From: Bisbaumannia pacifica
GTDB taxonomy: Bacteria > Pseudomonadota > Gammaproteobacteria > Pseudomonadales > Halomonadaceae
NCBI RefSeq assembly: GCF_007989625.1
Contig: NZ_BJUK01000007.1
Span: 62,001 to 126,000 of the forward strand
Direction of reading: 5' to 3'
Length of the DNA stretch: 64,000 nucleotides
Shown: positions 58,718-64,000 of the stretch, piece by piece
How positions within the stretch are numbered: position 1 is the first letter of the stretch
How the letters are laid out: each line of letters starts with the position of its first letter
Made by a program: the position numbers and the translations under genes
Notes under the pieces: generated by a model
Databases searched by the model: none
Told to the model about the DNA's origin: nothing
Seen by the model: the letters and a program-made list of their open reading frames with translations, nothing else

Positions 58718-59751
58718 GGGCGCACCTCGCCGCTGGCATCCGGGGTGGCGGAGTCGGGCACCAGGTCGAAGTGGGCATAGGCCTGGCGAGTCACCACCCG
58801 CCCCCGGGCGGTGCGCATCATCAGCCCCTGCTGGATCAGGTAGGGCTCGATCACGTCCTCGATGGTGTCGCGCTCCTCGCCGATGGCGGCGGCCAGGGAG
58901 TCGACGCCCACCGGGCCGCCATCGAACTTCTCGATCATCGCCAGCAGCAGGCGGCGATCCATATGGTCGAGGCCGTGGTGATCCACATGCAGCATGTCCA
59001 GGGCGCGATCCGCCACCTCGACATCGATCACCCCGCGGCCGCGCACCTCGGCGTAATCACGCACCCGCCGCAGCAGGCGATTGGCGATGCGCGGCGTGCC
59101 CCGAGCGCGGCGGGCGATCTCCGCGGCACCGGCGCCATCCGCCTCGACGCCCAGCAGCCGCGCCGAGCGGGAGACGATGCCGGTCAGGTCGTCGATGCCG
59201 TAGAACTCCAGGCGCTGGACGATGCCGAAGCGATCGCGCAGCGGCGAGGTCAAAAGCCCCGCCCGGGTGGTGGCCCCCACCAGGGTGAAGCGCGGCAAGT
59301 CGAGCTTGATGGAGCGCGCCGCCGGCCCCTCGCCGATGACGATATCCAGCTGGAAGTCCTCCATGGCCGGATAGAGCACCTCCTCCACCACCGGCGAGAG
59401 GCGATGAATCTCGTCGATAAACAGCACGTCGCCGGGCTCGAGGTTGGTGAGCATGGCGGCCAGGTCCCCCGGGCGCTCCAGCACCGGCCCCGAGGTGGAC
59501 TTGATATCCACGTCCATCTCGGCGGCGATGATATTGGCCAGGGTGGTCTTGCCCAGCCCCGGGGGACCGAACACCAGGGTATGGTCGAGGCTTTCGCCGC
59601 GACCGCGGGCGGCCTGGATAAAGATCTCCAACTGCTCGCGTACCCGCGGCTGACCGATATAGTCGGCCAGCCGCTTGGGGCGGATGGCGTGGTCCTGGAC
59701 CAGCTCCCCGCCCTGGGGAGCGGCGGCGATCAGTCGATCATTGTCGAGCAT
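58714..59751 (-). CDS. ruvB: Holliday junction branch migration helicase RuvB
   Basis: The 345-residue AAA+ ATPase has Walker [12 protein letters not shown], Walker B FIDEIHRL, sensor GATTRAG and the C-terminal winged helix ([15 protein letters not shown]). It drives branch migration with RuvA. Its stop overlaps ybgC, joining recombination repair to the tol operon. Confidence 0.97.
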   Translation of the reverse strand: MLDNDRLIAAAPQGGELVQDHAIRPKRLADYIGQPRVREQLEIFIQAARGRGESLDHTLVFGPPGLGKTTLANIIAAEMDVDIKSTSGPVLERPGDLAAMLTNLEPGDVLFIDEIHRLSPVVEEVLYPAMEDFQLDIVIGEGPAARSIKLDLPRFTLVGATTRAGLLTSPLRDRFGIVQRLEFYGIDDLTGIVSRSARLLGVEADGAGAAEIARRARGTPRIANRLLRRVRDYAEVRGRGVIDVEVADRALDMLHVDHHGLDHMDRRLLLAMIEKFDGGPVGVDSLAAAIGEERDTIEDVIEPYLIQQGLMMRTARGRVVTRQAYAHFDLVPDSATPDASGEVRP

Positions 59752-59810
59752 AGTGACTTCCGATCCTGCGCGGCCGCGTCAACGGGCCGGCATCGATGGG
59801 GGCAGCCACC

Positions 59811-60434
59811 CTAGCCCGCCAGCTTGCGGGTCAGGGCGGCCTTGATCAGGGCCTCGGTGGAGAGCCCACGCTCGCAGCCGGCGAGCATCTTGGCGGCCTC
59901 GGCGGGCTTGTAGCCGAGCGCCACCAGGGCCGCCTCGGCATCCGCCAGGGGGTCGCTCTGGGGGGCCGCGCTCGACTGCCCCGCCGCCGCGGCTTCCAGG
60001 GCCTCGAGGCCGCCGCCCTCGTCGCCGGTCCAATGCGGGAAGCGGTCGCGCATCTCGATGATCAGCCGCTCGGCGGTCTTCTTGCCGACGCCAGGCAGCC
60101 GGGTCAGCGACTTGATGTCATCCTCGCGCACGCAGCGCACGAAGGCCGCCTCGTCCATGCCGGAGAGGATCGCCAGGGCCAGCTTGGGCCCCACGCCATT
60201 GACCTTGATCAGGGCACGGAACAGCTCGCGCTCCTGGCCACGGGCGAAGCCGTAGAGCAGGTGGGCATCGTCGCGAATGCTGAGATGAGTGTGCAGGGAG
60301 ACCGTGTCGCCCACCGCCGGCAGGGCCATCTGGGTGGTGAGGGAGGCTTCCAGTTCATAGCCGACGCCGGCGACGTCGACCACCAGCCAGGGCGGCTGCT
60401 TCTCCACTAGGGTGCCACGCAGGCGTCCAATCAT
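59811..60434 (-). CDS. ruvA: Holliday junction branch migration protein RuvA
   Basis: The 207-residue protein has an OB-fold start (MIGRLRGTLVEK), two helix-hairpin-helix motifs (LIKVNGVGPKLALAIL, LTRLPGVGKKTAERL) and a C-terminal RuvB-binding domain. It binds four-way junctions. It is 59 bp upstream of ruvB and is separated from ruvC by a terminator and a promoter. Confidence 0.97.
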   Translation of the reverse strand: MIGRLRGTLVEKQPPWLVVDVAGVGYELEASLTTQMALPAVGDTVSLHTHLSIRDDAHLLYGFARGQERELFRALIKVNGVGPKLALAILSGMDEAAFVRCVREDDIKSLTRLPGVGKKTAERLIIEMRDRFPHWTGDEGGGLEALEAAAAGQSSAAPQSDPLADAEAALVALGYKPAEAAKMLAGCERGLSTEALIKAALTRKLAG

Positions 60435-60467
60435 GCCGTGAATCGATCCTTGCTAAGACTGGCGTTC

Positions 60468-60496
60468 ACTATACTGGCCACCCGCTAGGCTGACCA
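60468..60496 (-). promoter_or_regulatory. Predicted ruvAB promoter
   Basis: On the minus strand TGGTCA (60491-60496), 17 nt, TATAGT (60468-60473), about 35 bp upstream of ruvA. No LexA box (CTG-N10-CAG) overlaps it. Confidence 0.5.
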
Positions 60497-60558
60497 GAGG
60501 CCAAAATCGTCATCTAGTGTGCACGCACCCCCGAGGGGATGCGCCGGTTCGAATCGAA

Positions 60559-60580
60559 GGCCGGGCATCCGTGCCCGGCC
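60559..60580 (-). terminator. Hairpin after ruvC
   Basis: GGCCGGGCA pairs with TGCCCGGCC (9 bp, loop TCCG) directly after the ruvC stop. There is no T-run. With the promoter downstream it separates ruvC from ruvAB. Confidence 0.65.
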
Positions 60581-60581
60581 C

Positions 60582-61130
60582 TCAGGACCCGCGGCTGCCG
60601 GGGTCGAAGGCGCGCCACCCCTTGCCGCCGCCGCGCCGCCCGCCATAGCTGCCGCGGCTGATCAGGCCTAGCCGCGCATGGGCATGGGTCAGGGCGATGG
60701 CCAGGGCATCGGCGGCATCCGCCTGGGGCGTGCCGTCGAGGCCCAGCACGGCGCTGATCATATGCTGCACCTGGGCCTTGTCGGCACCGCCGGTGCCGGT
60801 CACCGCCTGCTTGATCTGGCGCGGCCCGTATTCGCTCACCGGCAGGCCATGGTTGGCGGCGCAGACGATGGCGGTACCCCGGGCCTGACCCAGCTTGAGG
60901 GCCGAGTCGGGATTCTTGGCCATAAAGACCTGTTCGATGGCCAGCTCTCCCGGGCGATGCAGACCGATCAGCTCGCTGATCCCGGCATAGATCTGTGCCA
61001 GGCGCTGGGCCAGGTCATCGCCCCGGGTACGGATGCAGCCGCTGGCCACGTAGCGGGGCCGCGTCTCGCCAACGTCGAGCACCCCATAGCCGGTGATCCG
61101 CGAGCCGGGATCGATCCCCAGGATCAGCAT
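60582..61130 (-). CDS. ruvC: Crossover junction endodeoxyribonuclease RuvC
   Basis: The 182-residue nuclease has catalytic acids in [15 protein letters not shown] (Asp7), [11 protein letters not shown] (Glu) and [14 protein letters not shown] (Asp). It resolves Holliday junctions. The start at 61130 matches the family; a longer frame adds unrelated residues. Its tail ([16 protein letters not shown]) is Gly/Arg-rich. Confidence 0.96.
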   Translation of the reverse strand: MLILGIDPGSRITGYGVLDVGETRPRYVASGCIRTRGDDLAQRLAQIYAGISELIGLHRPGELAIEQVFMAKNPDSALKLGQARGTAIVCAANHGLPVSEYGPRQIKQAVTGTGGADKAQVQHMISAVLGLDGTPQADAADALAIALTHAHARLGLISRGSYGGRRGGGKGWRAFDPGSRGS

Positions 61131-61204
61131 GTCCCGCCGTCTCCGGGCGCGTTTCTCTTCATTGTGCGTCGTCTCCCTGACGAGAGTGTCCCAGCCCAAC
61201 AACA

Positions 61205-61229
61205 TACCGGCGCCACAGGGGCGCCGGTA
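61205..61229 (-). terminator. Hairpin between aspS and ruvC
   Basis: TACCGGCGCC pairs with GGCGCCGGTA (10 bp, 5-nt loop) about 29 nt after the aspS stop. It suggests ruvC is at least partly uncoupled from aspS. Confidence 0.65.
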
Positions 61230-61257
61230 GGGGTCGTGCGTGTCGGAATGGCTCGCC

Positions 61258-63036
61258 TTATTCGGCGGCTTCCGGCTTGGCCTTGGCCCGCAGGCGGATA
61301 TTCAGCTCCTTGAGCTGCTCGGCGCTGACCTCGCCCGGGGCGTCGGTCATCAGGCAGGCGGCGCTCTGGGTCTTGGGGAAAGCGATCACCTCGCGGATGG
61401 TCCGCGCCCCGGTCATCAGCATCACCAGGCGGTCGAGGCCGAAGGCCAGGCCACCGTGGGGCGGCGCGCCATACTTGAGGGCGTCGAGCAGGAAGCCGAA
61501 CTTCTCTTCCGCCTCGGCCTGGTCGATGCCCAGCACCTCGAGGACGGCCCGCTGCATCTCCTGATCGTGGATACGGATCGAGCCGCCGCCCAGCTCGGTG
61601 CCGTTGAGCACCATATCGTAGGCGCGGGACAGCGCCTGGGCGGGATCGGCCTTGAGGGCCTCCACGTCGCAGGAGGGCGCGGTGAAGGGATGGTGCAGGG
61701 CCTGCATGCGGGCGCTGCCGTCGTCCTCGAACATCGGGAAGTCGACCACCCACAGCGGTGCCCAGTCCTGGGTGTAGAGTTCCAGGTCCTCGCCCAGCTT
61801 GACGCGCAGGGCGCCCAGGGCCTCGTTGACCACCCGCGCCTTGTCAGCGCCGAAGAAGATGATATCGCCGTCTTGGGCGTCGACACGCTCCAGCAGCTCG
61901 TCGATCACGTTCTCCATGAACTTGACGATGGGCGACTGCAGGCCCTCGAGCCCCTTGGCGCGCTCGTTGACCTTGATCCAGGCCAGGCCCTTGGCGCCAT
62001 AGATGCCGACAAACTTGGTGTACTCGTCGATGGCCTTGCGGGAGAGCTCGGCACCGCCGGGGACCTTGAGGGCGGCGACGCGGCCGTCGTCGGCCTTGGC
62101 CGGGCCGGAGAAGACCTTGAAGTCCACCTGGGCCATCAGGTCATCGACGTCGACCAGTTCCAGGGGGATGCGCAGGTCCGGCTTGTCGGAGCCGTAGCGG
62201 CTCATCGCCTCGCTGTAGGGCATGCGCGGGAACTCGGGCAGCTCGACCTCGAGGACCTCCTGGAAGAGCTGGCGGATCATCGACTCGGTAATGCCCATGA
62301 TCTCGTCTTCGTCGACGAAGGAGGCCTCCAGGTCGATCTGGGTGAACTCCGGCTGACGGTCGGCGCGCAGGTCCTCGTCGCGGAAGCACTTGGCGATCTG
62401 GTAGTAGCGGTCGAAGCCGGACACCATCAGCAACTGCTTGAACAGCTGCGGCGACTGCGGCAGGGCGAAGAAGCTGCCGGCGTGGGTACGGCTCGGCACC
62501 AGGTAGTCCCGGGCGCCTTCCGGGGTGGCCCGGGTCAGGATCGGCGTCTCGATATCCAGGAAGCCCTGCCCCTCGAGGAAGGCCCGCACGCTGTGGGAGA
62601 TCCGCGAGCGCAGGCGCAGCTTGTCGAGCATCTCCGGGCGACGCAGATCGATATAGCGGTGTTTGAGGCGCACCTCCTCGCCCACCTTGCCATGCTCGTC
62701 GAGCTGGAACGGCGGGGTGGCGGCGGTGTTGAGGACCTCCACCTCCTTGGCCAGCACCTCGATCATGCCGGTGGGCATGTTGGGGTTCTGGGTGCCCTCG
62801 GGGCGCGGCCGCACGCGGCCGACGATGCGCAGCACGAACTCGTTACGGCAGCGGTCGGCATTGGCGAAGGCCTCGGCGGTATCCGGGTCCACCACGACCT
62901 GGGCGATGCCATCACGGTCGCGCATGTCGAGGAAGATCACCCCACCGTGGTCACGGCGACGGTGCACCCAACCACAGAGGGTGACCGTCTGATCCACCAG
63001 TGTCTCGTTAAGCTGGCCGCAATAATGGCTGCGCAT
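61258..63036 (-). CDS. aspS: Aspartyl-tRNA synthetase
   Basis: The 592-residue class-II synthetase has the anticodon-binding OB fold ([24 protein letters not shown] near 22-46), the bacterial GAD insertion and class-II motifs ([34 protein letters not shown]). It charges tRNA-Asp (or also tRNA-Asn if no AsnRS is present, which cannot be judged here). Confidence 0.97.
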   Translation of the reverse strand: MRSHYCGQLNETLVDQTVTLCGWVHRRRDHGGVIFLDMRDRDGIAQVVVDPDTAEAFANADRCRNEFVLRIVGRVRPRPEGTQNPNMPTGMIEVLAKEVEVLNTAATPPFQLDEHGKVGEEVRLKHRYIDLRRPEMLDKLRLRSRISHSVRAFLEGQGFLDIETPILTRATPEGARDYLVPSRTHAGSFFALPQSPQLFKQLLMVSGFDRYYQIAKCFRDEDLRADRQPEFTQIDLEASFVDEDEIMGITESMIRQLFQEVLEVELPEFPRMPYSEAMSRYGSDKPDLRIPLELVDVDDLMAQVDFKVFSGPAKADDGRVAALKVPGGAELSRKAIDEYTKFVGIYGAKGLAWIKVNERAKGLEGLQSPIVKFMENVIDELLERVDAQDGDIIFFGADKARVVNEALGALRVKLGEDLELYTQDWAPLWVVDFPMFEDDGSARMQALHHPFTAPSCDVEALKADPAQALSRAYDMVLNGTELGGGSIRIHDQEMQRAVLEVLGIDQAEAEEKFGFLLDALKYGAPPHGGLAFGLDRLVMLMTGARTIREVIAFPKTQSAACLMTDAPGEVSAEQLKELNIRLRAKAKPEAAE

Positions 63037-63084
63037 GTCGAATCCTGTTTTCTAGCGTTTATCGAAAGGGAGAATCGGGCCGCC

Positions 63085-63336
63085 TCAGGCGGCGGCCCCG
63101 TCCTTGCTCGGCGCCTTGCTGGCCGCGCCGTCACCGGCCAGGTTCTTCTTGCTGCCGGACTTGAAATCGGTCTCGTACCAGCCACCGCCAGCCAGGCGGA
63201 AGCCCGCCGCGGAGACCAGACGGGAGAGCTCGGCGGCCTCGCAGCTGGGGCAGTCGGTGAGTGGCGCGGCGCTCACCTTCTGCAGCTTCTCGAGACGGTG
63301 GCCACAGGCCTTGCACTCATATTCGTAGATGGGCAT
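63085..63336 (-). CDS. FmdB-family zinc-ribbon protein
   Basis: The 83-residue protein begins MPIYEYECKACGHRLEKLQK and has two CxxC pairs (CKAC, CPSC) forming a zinc ribbon, with GGGWYETDF in the second half. Its function is unknown although often called regulatory. It is upstream of aspS on the same strand, as in Pseudomonas. AGGAG lies 11 nt before the ATG. Confidence 0.92.
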   Translation of the reverse strand: MPIYEYECKACGHRLEKLQKVSAAPLTDCPSCEAAELSRLVSAAGFRLAGGGWYETDFKSGSKKNLAGDGAASKAPSKDGAAA

Positions 63337-63505
63337 GGTTCTAATCACTCCTGAATACGCTATTGGCCTGGAACACACCCCGACCAGGCCGGCGATGGCC
63401 AATATGGGGCCTCGCGCCGGCCTTTCCAAGGCCACCGAAAGCCCCGCATTATAGCGCGTCGCGCCCCCTTGGGGGCAAGGTGCCGAAGCCACTCGAGGAT
63501 TTGTG

Positions 63506-64000
63506 ATGAAAGCCGTGCTACTCGATGCCGCCAGCCTCGGCGAGGATATCGACCTCAGCCCCCTGCGCGAGCGAGTCGACCAACTGACGGTGCATGCCGC
63601 CACCGCCACGGACGAGCGCCGGGAACGCCTCGAAGGCGCCCGGGTCGCCATCGTCAACAAGGTGGTGCTGGATGGCGAGCTGCTCGAGGGCCTGCCGGAG
63701 CTGAAGCTGATCTGCGTGCTGGCCACCGGCACCAACAATATCGACATGGCCGCCGCCGAGCGCCTCGGCATCACGGTACGCAACGTCAGCGCCTATGGCA
63801 CCGCCAGCGTGGCCCAGCATACCCTGATGCTGATGCTGGCCCTGGCCAATCGCCTGCCCCGCTACCAGCGCCGAGTCGCCGCCGGTGACTGGGGGCGCAG
63901 CGACTTCTTCTGCCTGCTCTCTCCCACCACCCTGCAACTGCAAGGCAAGCACCTGGTGATCGTCGGCCAGGGCGAACTGGGCCGCCGCGTCGGCGAGCTG
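63506..64000 (+). CDS. D-isomer-specific 2-hydroxyacid dehydrogenase, N-terminal part (3' truncated)
   Basis: An open frame runs from the ATG at 63506 to the window edge (165 codons). It has the family N-terminus (LELKLICVLATGTNNIDMAAA-type segment, then NVSAYGTASVAQHTLMLMLALANR) and the start of the NAD-binding Rossmann fold (HLVIVGQGELGRRV). Glycerate dehydrogenase (HprA-like) is the closest guess; the catalytic His and Glu lie outside the window. Confidence 0.9.
   Translation, partial: MKAVLLDAASLGEDIDLSPLRERVDQLTVHAATATDERRERLEGARVAIVNKVVLDGELLEGLPELKLICVLATGTNNIDMAAAERLGITVRNVSAYGTASVAQHTLMLMLALANRLPRYQRRVAAGDWGRSDFFCLLSPTTLQLQGKHLVIVGQGELGRRVGEL

Noticed and set aside
60541-60560. tRNA-like T-loop (GGTTCGAATC)
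   Set aside because: Flanking bases do not pair into a 5-bp T-arm, and no acceptor, D or anticodon arm can be built.
60435-60581. LexA box before ruvAB
   Set aside because: CTG and CAG motifs are present but not at N10 spacing; SOS control is not supported by sequence.

Overview
The window is 64 kb of gene-dense, GC-rich chromosome from a gammaproteobacterium, most likely a Halomonas-type halophile (Halomonadaceae). The evidence is a complete ectoine operon (ectABC) together with Pseudomonas-like gene orders: fmdB-aspS-ruvCAB-ybgC-tolQRAB-pal-cpoB, mtaD-ubiG-mupP and tamA-tamB. No rRNA, tRNA, CRISPR array, IS element or prophage is visible. The only recombinase is a chromosomal tyrosine recombinase divergent from a KfrA-like gene. 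Both edges cut a gene: a Pat/YfiQ-type acyl-CoA synthetase-acetyltransferase at the left and a D-2-hydroxyacid dehydrogenase at the right.

Layout. 0-9 kb: pat (partial), pdxH, azlCD, an arsC-like/wrbA/DUF2069 operon, a gamma-glutamylcyclotransferase-like protein, an Smr-domain protein, and sulfite reductase with DUF934. 9-20.6 kb: MATE exporter, metH, nfuA, kfrA-like, tyrosine recombinase, sufE, ribbon-helix-helix protein, DJ-1/PfpI protein and a zur-hisI-yidD operon. 20.6-30 kb: a membrane-linked trio (retropepsin-like lipoprotein, inactive transglutaminase with seven membrane helices, RimK-like ATP-grasp ligase), a DUF3833 lipoprotein, ectABC, glutathione reductase and beta-carbonic anhydrase. 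30-39.3 kb: a dipeptide ABC importer, a LysR regulator and an Xaa-Pro dipeptidase, then a YheT-like hydrolase. 39.3-52.5 kb: tamA-tamB-msrA, a coiled-coil membrane protein, Fe-SOD, galU with a degenerate UDP-glucose-dehydrogenase-like gene, and mtaD-ubiG-mupP. 52.7-64 kb: one long leftward block, fmdB-aspS-ruvC, then ruvAB-ybgC-tolQRAB-pal-cpoB-yciK.

Themes. Several groups fit a halophile under osmotic, envelope and oxidative stress: ectoine synthesis, the ATP-grasp/transglutaminase/retropepsin trio, TamAB and Tol-Pal, and glutathione reductase, SOD, MsrA, DJ-1 and NfuA. Peptide use is grouped as importer, regulator and dipeptidase.

Most notable signals. (1) Two intergenic elements, each between convergent genes, share a conserved apex (small hairpin plus a 24-nt core) on long stems whose sequences differ but whose pairing is kept, so they look like a structured DNA or RNA family. 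(2) Three genes carry recent tandem duplications of their own 3' ends (periods 78, about 85 and 69 bp). (3) The UDP-glucose-dehydrogenase-like protein beside GalU has lost its catalytic cysteine and its nucleotide-binding glycines. (4) An almost ideal OxyR site lies upstream of glutathione reductase. (5) Perfect palindromes sit in the ectA promoter and at the DUF3833 start.
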